Below, in pieces: positions 31,488 through 39,213 of a stretch of DNA of 64,000 bases. The notes under the pieces are model-generated. The model worked only from the letters and a program-made list of their open reading frames with translations. It did not search any database and was not told the origin of the DNA. The position numbers were made by a program, and so were the translations under genes. This DNA comes from CBDBCU01 sp965203435 (GTDB lineage: Bacteria; Chloroflexota; Dehalococcoidia; Lucifugimonadales; UBA3495). The stretch spans positions 620,001 through 684,000 of the forward strand of contig CBDBCU010000002.1 in assembly GCA_965203435.1 (NCBI GenBank). Direction: 5' to 3'. Every line of letters begins with the position of its first letter. Positions within the stretch are counted from its first letter, which is position 1.

Positions 31488-31733
31488 ATGAAAACCTATA
31501 CCTTTCAGGTAGTTATCGAACCCGACGAAGATCGCTGGCAAGCCTACTGCCCGGAACTGGTGCAGTACGGCGGGGCCACTTGGGGCTACACCCGGGAGGA
31601 GGCGGAGCAGAACATCCGGGAAGTGCTGGCGATGGTACTGGAAACCATGGTCGAGGATAACGACCCCATCCCGGAAACGGCGGCCGAGAACGGCCTGGCC
31701 CCGGCGGGCAACCTGGTGGCGGTGACCGTCTGA
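31488..31733 (+). CDS. hicB: HicB-like antitoxin
   Basis: An 81-residue HicB-type partial RNase H fold: 'YTFQVVIEPDEDRWQAYCPELVQYGGATWGYTREEAEQNIREVLAMVLETMVEDNDPIPE'. 'D-x-D-x-W-x-A-x-C-P-E-L' and 'G-x-T-x-E-E-A-x-x-N-I-x-E' are the family hallmarks. It lacks a C-terminal ribbon-helix-helix DNA-binding domain, so the autoregulation seen in longer HicB proteins is uncertain. It is followed one base later by hicA; antitoxin-first order is common in this arrangement. Start ATG 31488 follows 'CCGGAGGCAGCT'. Confidence 0.87.
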   Translation: MKTYTFQVVIEPDEDRWQAYCPELVQYGGATWGYTREEAEQNIREVLAMVLETMVEDNDPIPETAAENGLAPAGNLVAVTV

Positions 31734-31734
31734 A

Positions 31735-31986
31735 ATGCCCCTTGACTGGAGCCGGTTAAGGGGTGTAACCACCCGAGAGGTAATCCGGGCCCTGGGGCAG
31801 GATGGCTTTTTGCTGCGCCGGCAGACCGGCAGCCATCGAATCTATCGCCATCCCGATGGCCGAAAGGTTACGGTGTCCTTCCACCACCCCGGCCAAACTT
31901 TTCGCATCGGTACCCTGCGGCGTATGCTACAAGAGCAAGCCCGATGGACGGCCGCCGACTTAAGGCGGCTGGGCCTGTTGCGGTAG
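31735..31986 (+). CDS. hicA: HicA-like mRNA interferase toxin
   Basis: An 83-residue double-stranded-RNA-binding-fold toxin: 'TTREVIRALGQDGFLLRRQTGSHRIYRHPDGRKVTVSFHHPGQTFRIGTLRRMLQEQARW'. The catalytic His is in 'TGSHRIYRH', and 'V-T-V-S-F-H-H-P-G...I-x-x-G-T-L-R-x-M-L-x-Q' is the usual second half ('VPxHxxxEIxxGTLRxIL'). HicA proteins cleave mRNA independently of ribosomes. Intact partner hicB lies immediately upstream. Confidence 0.88.
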   Translation: MPLDWSRLRGVTTREVIRALGQDGFLLRRQTGSHRIYRHPDGRKVTVSFHHPGQTFRIGTLRRMLQEQARWTAADLRRLGLLR

Positions 31987-32057
31987 CGGCAGCGCAACGC
32001 CGGCCGGATCAAGGGCCAGGGTGGGGCAATAATCGCATAACCTTGCAATTATCAGCC

Positions 32058-32086
32058 TTGAATGGGGAGGGGAATTGCGCTATAAT
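32058..32086 (+). promoter_or_regulatory. Promoter upstream of the membrane protein gene
   Basis: TTGAAT (32058-32063), 17 bases, TATAAT (32081-32086). It is nearly 250 bases before the ATG at 32333, leaving a long leader that carries the family-2 repeats. Confidence 0.65.
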
Positions 32087-32186
32087 TAACCGCCGCTATT
32101 GCCGGGAAATCCTGCGGGAGGATGATGCGGCGGCTTTTGTCTGAAAAACTGCCTTTTGCCGGCCGGTATTGACCAAGTTGCCCGGT

Positions 32187-32300
32187 TCATCCTTCAACAA
32201 GTTCAGGATGAGCGGATATGGGGCCAGTTCAGGATGAGCAGATACTGCCAATTCGGGCTGGGCGGATACGGCATCAGAGTAGGCGGATACGGTCAATCAT
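32187..32300 (+). repeat. Family-2 repeat with decaying tandem copies
   Basis: A full unit (TCATCCTTCAACAAGTTCAG + GATGAGCGG, 32187-32215) is followed by increasingly altered partial units: CAGTTCAGGATGAGCAGATAC, AATTCGGGCTGGGCGGATAC, GCATCAGAGTAGGCGGATAC. The unit length is about 24 bases and each ends in '(G/C)GGATA(C/T)' or similar. It looks like tandem growth of the repeat end followed by decay. Confidence 0.6.
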
Positions 32301-32332
32301 CCCATTATTGCGGCCATCAGGAAGTATGCCCG

Positions 32333-32809
32333 ATGAAACCCGAGGAGTACGGCGAAAAATACCCCGACCATTTCTTGGAGCAGTATAAGCTCTATGTGGA
32401 AATGGCCGACCGGGTAAGCCAGCGCCGGGAACAATCCAACCGGTTCTATGTTACGCTGCTGGCGGCTATCGCATCCCTGCTGATCCTGGCGGCGCGGTTG
32501 GGCGTGGCCGAGGGAGTCTGGCCGGTGGTTTTCCTGATTAGCGGGGGCTTTGGCGTCGCCTTGTCGGTGGTCTGGCATTTCAACATCAATTCCTATCGGC
32601 AGTTGAACCGGGTCAAGTTTGACATCATCGGCGAGTTGGAAAAGCAACTGCCCTCCGCCCCCTACGCCGACGAGTGGAAACTGTTGCGGCCCAAGGATGG
32701 GCCGGCTAAATACATTCAGCTTACCCGGGTGGAGCGGTTTGTGCCGGTCTTATTTGGCCTGCTCTTTCTGGGCTTGGCGGGCTATGCGGTCTGGCTGCTG
32801 TTGCGGTAA
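32333..32809 (+). CDS. Two-helix membrane protein, resembling the RipA family
   Basis: A 158-residue inner-membrane protein: a cytoplasmic N-terminus 'MKPEEYGEKYPDHFLEQYKLYVEMADRVSQRREQSNRFYVTLLAAIASLLILAA', a helix near 45-62, a second near 70-85, and a C-terminal helix 'FVPVLFGLLFLGLAGYAVWLLL'. The N-terminal block 'YxxxHxxEQYKLYVEMADRxSxRRxxxNxFY' is one that I associate with RipA-family octameric membrane proteins. The central soluble part ends 'VERFVPVL'. Role unknown. Start ATG 32333 has 'GAAGTATGCCCG' upstream, with no strong ribosome site. Confidence 0.7.
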   Translation: MKPEEYGEKYPDHFLEQYKLYVEMADRVSQRREQSNRFYVTLLAAIASLLILAARLGVAEGVWPVVFLISGGFGVALSVVWHFNINSYRQLNRVKFDIIGELEKQLPSAPYADEWKLLRPKDGPAKYIQLTRVERFVPVLFGLLFLGLAGYAVWLLLR

Positions 32810-32982
32810 GGAATTGCCAATCGTCCGGTCAATGTCAGGAATCCCGCTCCCATCCTACCCCACCGCCCCCCTTTATGGCATAATGTCCCCGGTCTTGCCG
32901 AAAACTGCTTTGCCTGATACCTTGCCCTGGCCCTTAGCCTTTAGCCCTATCCTTTGCCCGGTCTGAAACGGAGGCGACTGGT

Positions 32983-34176
32983 ATGGTGGACTTGAAACGG
33001 GGGGCGGCGATTGTGGGCATTCACGAGCATCCGGCCCGCTACGCCCCGGACAAAAGCGAACTGCAAATCCAAGGGGAAAGCGTCATCCAAGCCCTGGCCG
33101 ACGCCGGCCTGACCAAAGGCGATGTGGACGGCCTTTTTACCGCCTCCAGCAGCATCCGCAACAGCGGGATGAACCTGGCCGACTACCTGAATCTGAATCC
33201 CCGCTATGTGGACAACACCACGGTGGGCGGTGGCTCCTTTGAGTTTCATCTGTCCCACGCCCTCACCGCCATCGCCGCTGGGCGCATCAACTGCGCCGTC
33301 ATCACCTACAGCAGCCTGGCCCGTTCCGGCGGCGTCTCCGTCGGCACCGGCGGCGTCGGCCGCTACGGACATCCCCGCCTCGACCCGTCTCCGGACAGCT
33401 TCGAGGAATTGTACGGGCTGACCACCGTCGGCCTGTATGCGATGATTGCCCAGCGCCATTTTCATCTGTACGGCACTACTTCCGAGCAGTTGGCCGAAGT
33501 GGCCGTCGCCGTCCGCTATCACGCATCAATGAACCCGGAAGCCCTGTTCCGGGATCCCATCACTGTGGCTGATGTGGTCAATGCCCGGATGATTTCCTCG
33601 CCGCTGCATTTGCCGGACTGCTGCGTGATTACCGACGGCGGCGGCGCGGTGGTGGTGGCATCCCCGGCCGTGGCCCGCAGCTGCCGCCATACGCCGGTCT
33701 GGGCTTTGGGCGTGGGCGAGGCTATTGCCCATCAGGGGGCGGGCCAGCGGGATTTGATGTATATTGCCGCCCAGCAGAGCCACGAACCGGCCTTTGCCAT
33801 GGCCGGCGTTACCCATCAGGATATTGACCTGGCAATGATTTACGATTCCTTTACCATCACCGTGGTGGAAACCCTGGAGGATTTGGGCTTTTGCGCCAAG
33901 GGAGAGGGCGGTCAATTCGTATCCGGGGGCCGGCTGCGGGTGGATTCCGATTTGCCGGACAAGCTGCCGATCAATACTGATGGCGGCGGCCTGTCCTCCA
34001 ATCATCCCGGGATGCGGGGGATTTTCCTGCTCTTGGAAGCCACCCGCCAGTTGCGCCATCAGTTTGCCGGCACGCCGCGCCAGGTTGCCAACTGCCAGAT
34101 TGCCCTGTGTCATGGCACCGGCGGCTCTTTGGGGGCGCGGCACAGCGGCGGCACTGTTATTTTGGGGAGGGATTAG
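32983..34176 (+). CDS. Thiolase-fold acetyl-CoA acetyltransferase-like protein
   Basis: A 397-residue thiolase-superfamily protein in the SCP2/lipid-transfer-type branch, often paired with a DUF35 protein. It starts 'VDLKRGAAIVGIHEHPARYAPDKSELQIQGESVIQALADAGLTKGDVDGLF'. 'SSLHLPDCCVITDGGGAVV'-type and 'LAMIYDSFTITVVETLEDLGFCAKGEGG' and the C-terminal 'CHGTGGSLGARHSGGTVIL' blocks are visible. The nucleophilic Cys expected near residue 90 of true thiolases is not there: the stretch reads 'TVGGGSFEFHLSHAL'. So it may act in acyl transfer without a covalent Cys or be a structural partner. Its substrate is unknown. Confidence 0.8.
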   Translation: MVDLKRGAAIVGIHEHPARYAPDKSELQIQGESVIQALADAGLTKGDVDGLFTASSSIRNSGMNLADYLNLNPRYVDNTTVGGGSFEFHLSHALTAIAAGRINCAVITYSSLARSGGVSVGTGGVGRYGHPRLDPSPDSFEELYGLTTVGLYAMIAQRHFHLYGTTSEQLAEVAVAVRYHASMNPEALFRDPITVADVVNARMISSPLHLPDCCVITDGGGAVVVASPAVARSCRHTPVWALGVGEAIAHQGAGQRDLMYIAAQQSHEPAFAMAGVTHQDIDLAMIYDSFTITVVETLEDLGFCAKGEGGQFVSGGRLRVDSDLPDKLPINTDGGGLSSNHPGMRGIFLLLEATRQLRHQFAGTPRQVANCQIALCHGTGGSLGARHSGGTVILGRD

Positions 34177-34179
34177 CCG

Positions 34180-34605
34180 ATGACGACGGCCCGGCCCGAA
34201 TGGAACAAGCCTTTGCCCACTATCGTGGGGGAAACCCGGCCCTATTGGGAAGCCTGCCGCCGGGAGCAGCTGGTCATCCAGCGCTGCGCCGCCTGCGGCG
34301 AATATCAGTTTTACCCCCGGGGGATTTGCGCCCACTGCTGGTCGCCGGAAGTCGAGTGGGTGGAAGTCAGCGGCCGGGGGACGGTGTGGACTTACACCGT
34401 TACCTATCAGAACCGGACGCCCGGCTTTGCCGAGGAAGTGCCTTATGTGCTGGCCCTGGTGGAGCTGGCCGAGGGGGTGAAGCTGTTCACCAACATCGTG
34501 GAATGCCGGCCGCCGGAAGTGCATATCGGTATGCCGGTGGAAGTCACTTTCGTCCGGGCCAATGACCGGGTAACAGTGCCTTATTTCAAGCCGGCGGCGG
34601 AGTAG
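34180..34605 (+). CDS. DUF35 OB-fold and zinc-ribbon acyl-CoA-associated protein
   Basis: A 141-residue partner of the preceding thiolase-like gene, from which it is separated by 3 bases. It has a rubredoxin-like zinc ribbon 'QRCAACGEYQFYPRGICAHCWS' (four Cys, near 33-53), then an OB-fold ('GRGTVWTYTVTYQNRTPGFAEEVPYVLALVELAEGVKLFTNIV'). DUF35 proteins form complexes with thiolases and bring the acyl-CoA to the active site. Length and motif are standard, so the pair is likely functional in lipid or sterol-like acyl metabolism. Confidence 0.9.
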   Translation: MTTARPEWNKPLPTIVGETRPYWEACRREQLVIQRCAACGEYQFYPRGICAHCWSPEVEWVEVSGRGTVWTYTVTYQNRTPGFAEEVPYVLALVELAEGVKLFTNIVECRPPEVHIGMPVEVTFVRANDRVTVPYFKPAAE

Positions 34606-34646
34606 AGGGGGGCGGCGGCGTTGCCCTTGCGCCAGATCCGGAGGCC

Positions 34647-34937
34647 CTAGGGCCTCCGATCGGCGCCGCGCCGACCCTTATATACATCGCCGCGGTTGTT
34701 GGCATCGTAAAAATAGAGCTCGACGTTTTTGTCGTCGACCTCGTATTTAACCCGATAGGAACCCTCGTCCCACCTATAGCTGCAAAGCCACGCGCCTTTC
34801 AAGTGGTCGATGTGGGAGCCCACTCGAGGACTTGTTTGTATCTGACTTACGATGCCCTCCCACCTTTCGCTGAGGTCCGGATGGTTCCGCAGAAACTTTC
34901 TAACGGCGCGGTGCAGGGAGACCTTATAGACCGGCAT
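34647..34937 (-). CDS. RelE/ParE-family toxin
   Basis: A 96-residue toxin: 'MPVYKVSLHRAVRKFLRNHPDLSERWEGIVSQIQTSPRVGSHIDHLKGAWLCSYRWDEGSYRVKYEVDDKNVELYFYDANNRGDVYKG'. The 'L-K-G-x(n)-Y-R-x-x-x-G-x-Y-R-V-x-Y-E-V-D-D' core and the C-terminal 'R-G-D-V-Y-K' are family hallmarks; the Arg/Tyr positions of an mRNA interferase are present. I start at ATG 34937 rather than at an upstream in-frame codon. The gene before it (34981-35349) is probably its antitoxin, and 43 bases separate them. Confidence 0.8.
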   Translation of the reverse strand: MPVYKVSLHRAVRKFLRNHPDLSERWEGIVSQIQTSPRVGSHIDHLKGAWLCSYRWDEGSYRVKYEVDDKNVELYFYDANNRGDVYKGRRGADRRP

Positions 34938-34980
34938 AGCGTTAATTCTCCGGCAAAAGGCCGTGGCCGTTGCCCGATGC

Positions 34981-35349
34981 CTACTTGCGGCGACCGGCGA
35001 TCCGATTGAGGTTCCGGCCGGCCGCAATGGTTTCCTCCGCCGTGGCAATCCAGCTGTTCAGGAGCTTGGCATACTCCAAACGGCCGGTATTGCCCTTGAG
35101 GTGGTCAATGCCGCCATTGACAATTTCCCAAGACAGCTCGCGGAGGGTGGCAACGCGCAGCACCGAGCAGAGCTCCTCTACCTGCTGCTCGGTAGGCAGC
35201 TTGGCGATTTGATCGCACAGCTCCTCCTCCCAAGAATACCCCGGGCCGGGATAGTTATCCTCCTGCGGCCAAGAGAGGTAATCCTCGATCGGGATATGGT
35301 GAAATTCGCCGCGCTTACCCGCCCGGCGCCGGTGTTTGGACATCACCAT
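34981..35349 (-). CDS. Hypothetical protein upstream of a RelE toxin, probable antitoxin
   Basis: A 122-residue protein: 'MVMSKHRRRAGKRGEFHHIPIEDYLSWPQEDNYPGPGYSWEEELCDQIAKLPTEQQVEELCSVLRVATLRELSWEIVNGGID'. No known antitoxin fold is recognised, but its place immediately before a RelE-type toxin, small size and charged helices favour that role. The start ATG 35349 is supported by 'AAGGAAGGAG' 9 bases upstream; a second ATG two codons later is also possible. It lies 16 bases after the preceding gene on the minus strand. Confidence 0.6.
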   Translation of the reverse strand: MVMSKHRRRAGKRGEFHHIPIEDYLSWPQEDNYPGPGYSWEEELCDQIAKLPTEQQVEELCSVLRVATLRELSWEIVNGGIDHLKGNTGRLEYAKLLNSWIATAEETIAAGRNLNRIAGRRK

Positions 35350-35365
35350 AATCAGCGCTCCTTCC

Positions 35366-36067
35366 TTACGCCAGGTTGTCCGAATCCAGAACAAAGTCGC
35401 CAATCAGCTGACCGCCGCGCTGAACTGCGGTGTCCAGCAGGGTATCAGAGATTTTAACGCCCGTCAAGGGAAACACAGCCGTGACCGCAAGGGAGTGGTC
35501 GCTGAGCAGGTCAATGATAACCGATGTAGCGCTGTCCCCGCCCGTTTTCCTCAAGCGAACCCCCGATATTTCTGAAAACGGCGCCTCGGGATTCTGAATC
35601 GTCAGCAAAGGCAAACTGACGATCGGCCGTTTCGCCCCGGCCGGAAACCGCCAGGAAATATGCGCGTGGTGGCGGCTCCGTACGCTCAACCGGCCAAGGT
35701 CAGCCAGTACCGCTTGTATTTCGGTGAACTGGCGTTTCTGCCGCTCACGGGTTGCGGCGCGCAAAGGCTCGGCGCTCGAAAAGGGATGGGACTCCAAGCT
35801 GAACGCAACTATGTTCGCGTTTGCCCGCCGTTCCTCTGCGATGTCCAGGGCCAAATGGTGCCGGACACCCTCGACTTCGTAGAGGCCCAGCTTGTCGACG
35901 CTGCGGCGCGGCCAATTTTCCTGATGGCGGGCCAGGACCGCAGACAACTGAGCATTCCCCGCGCCTTCGAGGGAAATACTGCCAACTATTGCTACCGTGT
36001 CGATGTTGACTGCTTGGAGATTTTCCACTTCCGGATGCACCTCCGCAACTTGCCATATATCATACAC
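35366..36067 (-). CDS. Hypothetical protein, first gene of a RelE-type operon
   Basis: A 233-residue protein with no domain that I recognise. It starts with a GTG (36067) in the longest frame; no ATG with a ribosome site exists downstream, so the start is uncertain. Features include 'HPEVENLQAVNIDTVAIVGSISLEGAGNAQLSAVLARHQENWPRRSVDKLGLYEVEGVRHHLALDIAEE' and 'RHHAHISWRFP'. Composition is lower in GC than the neighbours. It precedes the probable antitoxin and RelE toxin on the same strand with small gaps, so the three form one operon. It may be an accessory regulator of that unit. Confidence 0.55.
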   Translation of the reverse strand: MYDIWQVAEVHPEVENLQAVNIDTVAIVGSISLEGAGNAQLSAVLARHQENWPRRSVDKLGLYEVEGVRHHLALDIAEERRANANIVAFSLESHPFSSAEPLRAATRERQKRQFTEIQAVLADLGRLSVRSRHHAHISWRFPAGAKRPIVSLPLLTIQNPEAPFSEISGVRLRKTGGDSATSVIIDLLSDHSLAVTAVFPLTGVKISDTLLDTAVQRGGQLIGDFVLDSDNLA

Positions 36068-36149
36068 AAGTTGTCAATGCCGTTCAATCAGCGGTTTCTT
36101 TCGATGGTGGGCATATCCCCTCCGCTCATCCTGAACTTTTTCAGGATGC

Positions 36150-36506
36150 CTACCCCTCATTCCGCAGCCGATCGCATTCATCCTGGTCGGCTTGGGCCAA
36201 ATCCGGCTGGTCGTTGAACAGATAGGCCAGGGCGCGGCGGCCGTAGTAGTTGTCCTCGGCCGGGTTCCGGGCAATGGCCTGGGTCAGGTCGGCGATGGAT
36301 TCGGGATACATCCCCAGTTCGTAGTAGGAGACGCCCCGGTTGAACCAGGCCTCGGCAAAGGATTCATCCAATTCCAAAGCGCGGGTATAGTCGGCAATGG
36401 CCGATTCATAAGCCCCGTTGCGGCTGTATTGATTGCCGCGGCGGTTGTAACCGGCGGCGTCAACCGGCTCCTCCGGCGGGTTAAAGGCGGGACGGGGACG
36501 GGACAT
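36150..36506 (-). CDS. Small TPR protein
   Basis: A 118-residue protein: a Pro-rich N-terminus ('MSRPRPAFNPPEEPVD') then three 34-residue TPR units: 'AGYNRRGNQYSRNGAYESAIADYTRALELDES', 'AEAWFNRGVSYYELGMYPESIADLTQAIARNPA', and 'NYYGRRALAYLFNDQPDLAQADQDECDRLRNE'. Spacing is classic. There is no membrane segment or signal peptide. Start ATG 36506 follows 'CCGGAGGCCGCAAC'. It stands alone and its partner is unknown. Confidence 0.85.
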   Translation of the reverse strand: MSRPRPAFNPPEEPVDAAGYNRRGNQYSRNGAYESAIADYTRALELDESFAEAWFNRGVSYYELGMYPESIADLTQAIARNPAEDNYYGRRALAYLFNDQPDLAQADQDECDRLRNEG

Positions 36507-36567
36507 AATGTTGCGGCCTCCGGATAAAATCGGGATTATTGTAACAAATTTTACTGACAGCCGGCGG

Positions 36568-36596
36568 TTGACAAATGCGGACAAATGCCCTATAAA
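36568..36596 (+). promoter_or_regulatory. Consensus promoter of the AlwI-like restriction-modification operon
   Basis: TTGACA (36568-36573), 17 bases, TATAAA (36591-36596). The endonuclease ATG is at 36626. There is no separate promoter visible in front of the methyltransferases, which are downstream of the nuclease. Confidence 0.8.
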
Positions 36597-36625
36597 CCTT
36601 GTCAGGTTATCCGGGAGGTTGTTTT

Positions 36626-38416
36626 ATGCCGGGGATTAAACCATGGTCGCTTTCCACCACCGTGCGGAATCCGTATCGGTTGCGCGGCTTTCTGGCGGCC
36701 TTGGCCGAACTGGATGGGGAAGTCTGGAATCCGTCCAATCAGGAACGGTTCCAAATCCTTCTGATTCAGAGGCATCTGTACGGGGCGCGCAACAGCCAGT
36801 TCCTTGCCGGCCTCAGCCCGGCGGATGTGGCGCTGATTAACGGCGCGGACGAAATTCCTTACGCCGAAGCCCGGCGCATATTCCGTTCCAAAGGCTACGA
36901 GGATCCGCCGATGCGGGGGCGGACTTCCTTTAAGCCCCTGGAGAAACTGGGCTTTGCCTATATTAACCCCGGCAACCGCTTGGTACAGATAACGCCGGTA
37001 GGGCGGGAATTGATTAACCCGGAAACCGACTTGGGGGAGATGGTTCTGCGCGCGCTGGTCAAGTGGCAGTTGCCCAATCCTTTGGAAACCCGCAGTTTCC
37101 CGGCGCGGCTTGGGTACCGGATAAAACCCTTTGTCGGAACTTTGCACCTGATAAGTCGGGTCAACAACCTTTGCCAAGAGCAGGGGCTGAACGCGACCGG
37201 GCTGTCTTTCGACGAATTCAACGCTTTCGTGCCGACGCTTATTGATTGGGAAAAGATAAGCGAGGTAGCCGAAAAGATCGTTGAGATTCGGATTGCCTGC
37301 CGCAGCATCCCGAGGTCTGATCGGGAAGTTCTACGCAACCGCCTTACGGAGGAATATCTCGCAGACTTCGACTTGCGGCACATCAGGGATTACGGCGATA
37401 ACACCCGCCGCTATTTCCGTCTGACCCGGTTCATCCGGTTTCGGGGCGACGGGCGATTTGTGGACTTGGAGCCGCGCCGCTCCATTGAGATTAACGCCCT
37501 CCTTGCTACCGACGATGGCAGTCCGCAGGAGATCAGCGCTTTCCATGACTACGCCGAATCCGGCTTGCCGATTCCGATTTGGGAAACCAACCCCAATCTT
37601 GTCCTGATTTACCGGGCAATCATCGCTGACATCGCTCAGATTGACGCAGCCCAAGCCCGGCAACTGGAAAGGGAGTACCCGGTTACGGCAGAGGAAGCGG
37701 TTTTGTCCGCAGCTATTGCGTCCTTGCGGGTCATCTATCGGGACTTGCAACGGCGGGAGGACGCCCTGGTTTGGCAAACCGCAGAAAAGACGCGGGAGTG
37801 CGCCCAAACCCTGGCCGGCCTCAGCCAGCGGGGGGCCTGTACGCCTGAGGAGCTGGAGTACCACATTGCCACCGCTCTTATGTCGCTGGATGCGGCAAGG
37901 GAAGTGATCCCCAATTACCCGGTTGGGGAGGACAACCGGCCGACTTACACCGCTCCGGGCGGAGTGGCGGATATCGAGTGTTTCTACGAAGGCTTTAACC
38001 TGGCCTGCGAAGTAACCTTGATGCGGGATTCCAAACAGTGGATCTCCGAAAGTCAGCCGGTACTTCGCCACGTCCAAAACTTCCTGCATAGCCACGACGG
38101 CGTTACCTACGGGTTGTTCATCGCCCCGGCGCTGCATAGGGACAGCATAAACCACTTCTGGTTTGGTACCAAAGGCGTGTTTGAGGGTGAGGAAGTAATC
38201 ATCTTTCCCTTGACCATCAGCAAGTTCGCCCGGGTGTTGGAAACTTGCGCCGACTTCCGCGCCGGCGGCGGCGTGGTAAGGTTGGGGGATGTCGCGGGTC
38301 TCTTTAACGGGCTGGCAACCGCTACCGCGGATTGTCCCGATTCGCGCCAATGGCCGGAGCGGCTCGAGTCTGCCGTCGATGCGTGGTGCGGCTCCTTGCG
38401 CCCGACAGGGGGTTAG
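36626..38416 (+). CDS. AlwI-family type IIS restriction endonuclease
   Basis: A 596-residue enzyme of the AlwI family, whose characterised members recognise GGATC and cut outside it. It starts 'MPGIKPWSLSTTVRNPYRLRGFLAALAELDGEVWNPSNQERFQILLIQRHLYG', the family's N-terminal recognition region. The PD-(D/E)xK-like nuclease core lies near residues 435-480: 'GVADIECFYEGFNLACEVTLMRDSKQW', with an Asp and a Glu-x-Thr replacing the Glu-x-Lys. Start ATG 36626 follows 'GGGAGG'. Its two methyltransferases follow at once, making a complete system. Recognition site is assumed from the family, not proven. Confidence 0.82.
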   Translation: MPGIKPWSLSTTVRNPYRLRGFLAALAELDGEVWNPSNQERFQILLIQRHLYGARNSQFLAGLSPADVALINGADEIPYAEARRIFRSKGYEDPPMRGRTSFKPLEKLGFAYINPGNRLVQITPVGRELINPETDLGEMVLRALVKWQLPNPLETRSFPARLGYRIKPFVGTLHLISRVNNLCQEQGLNATGLSFDEFNAFVPTLIDWEKISEVAEKIVEIRIACRSIPRSDREVLRNRLTEEYLADFDLRHIRDYGDNTRRYFRLTRFIRFRGDGRFVDLEPRRSIEINALLATDDGSPQEISAFHDYAESGLPIPIWETNPNLVLIYRAIIADIAQIDAAQARQLEREYPVTAEEAVLSAAIASLRVIYRDLQRREDALVWQTAEKTRECAQTLAGLSQRGACTPEELEYHIATALMSLDAAREVIPNYPVGEDNRPTYTAPGGVADIECFYEGFNLACEVTLMRDSKQWISESQPVLRHVQNFLHSHDGVTYGLFIAPALHRDSINHFWFGTKGVFEGEEVIIFPLTISKFARVLETCADFRAGGGVVRLGDVAGLFNGLATATADCPDSRQWPERLESAVDAWCGSLRPTGG

Positions 38417-38418
38417 CG

Positions 38419-39213
38419 ATGAAACCCAACACCATCAGCCTGGGCGATTGCGTCGCGGTGATGCAGGAGCAGATCGAGCCGGGGTCTGTTGACCTCATAT
38501 TTGCCGACCCGCCCTATAACCTGTCCGGCAAGCCGCTGAACCTGCCGAACAACACCACCGGCGGGCCTTACTACAAGATGAACGAGGATTGGGACACTTT
38601 CGCCCAAGAGGATTACGCCGCCTTTACGCAGGCTTGGCTGGCGGCGGCCCGGCGGACGCTGAAAAAAACCGGCAGCCTTTATGTCTGCTGCACGATGCAC
38701 AACATCGCCGAGGTCATTACCGCCGCCAAGGGGCTGGATTTTGCCCTGAAAAATATCCTGACCTGGTACAAGACCAACGCGATGCCGTCGCTGACCAAGC
38801 GCACCTTCACCCATTCCACCGAGTATGTTTGCTGGTTCGTTGCCGGTTCGGGGTGGACTTTCAACTATCCCGAGGTCAAGGAAATCAATCCGGCGACGAC
38901 CAAGGCCGGTGACAAGAAACAGATGCGGGATTTTCTGGGCCTGATCGAGATGCCCATAGTGCAAGGCAAAGAGCGGGTTAAGAACGGCAACGGCCGCGCT
39001 TTTCATCCGACCCAAAAGCCGGAGAAACTGGTGGAGATTGCCCTGGTAGCGTCCTCCAATCCGGGCGATACGGTCCTTGACCCTTTTATGGGCAGCGGCA
39101 CCACCGGAGTGGTAGCCCAGCGGTTGGGGCGCCGTTGGCTGGGGATAGAAAAGCACCAGCCGTACATTGATGCGGCGATGCGGCGCATAGGGGGAGTTGA
39201 GCGGAATGATTGA
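38419..39213 (+). CDS. DNA adenine methyltransferase 1 of the AlwI-like system
   Basis: A 264-residue beta-class N6-adenine methyltransferase. The catalytic motif IV 'LIFADPPYNLSGKPLN' is near residue 26 and the SAM motif I 'DTVLDPFMGSGTTGVVAQRLGRRWLGIEKH' near 218: motif IV before I defines the beta class. It follows the nuclease by 2 bases. Because the AlwI recognition sequence is asymmetric, two enzymes, one per strand, are needed to protect it; this is the first. A Thr-rich inserted segment 'KTNAMPSLTKRTFTHSTEY' is typical of the group. Confidence 0.93.
   Translation: MKPNTISLGDCVAVMQEQIEPGSVDLIFADPPYNLSGKPLNLPNNTTGGPYYKMNEDWDTFAQEDYAAFTQAWLAAARRTLKKTGSLYVCCTMHNIAEVITAAKGLDFALKNILTWYKTNAMPSLTKRTFTHSTEYVCWFVAGSGWTFNYPEVKEINPATTKAGDKKQMRDFLGLIEMPIVQGKERVKNGNGRAFHPTQKPEKLVEIALVASSNPGDTVLDPFMGSGTTGVVAQRLGRRWLGIEKHQPYIDAAMRRIGGVERND

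Noticed and set aside
36121..36150. Family-2 repeat with TTTTTCAGGATG
   Set aside because: The ends match only in part (CCGCTCATCCTGAACTTTTTC); too degenerate to count as a full unit.
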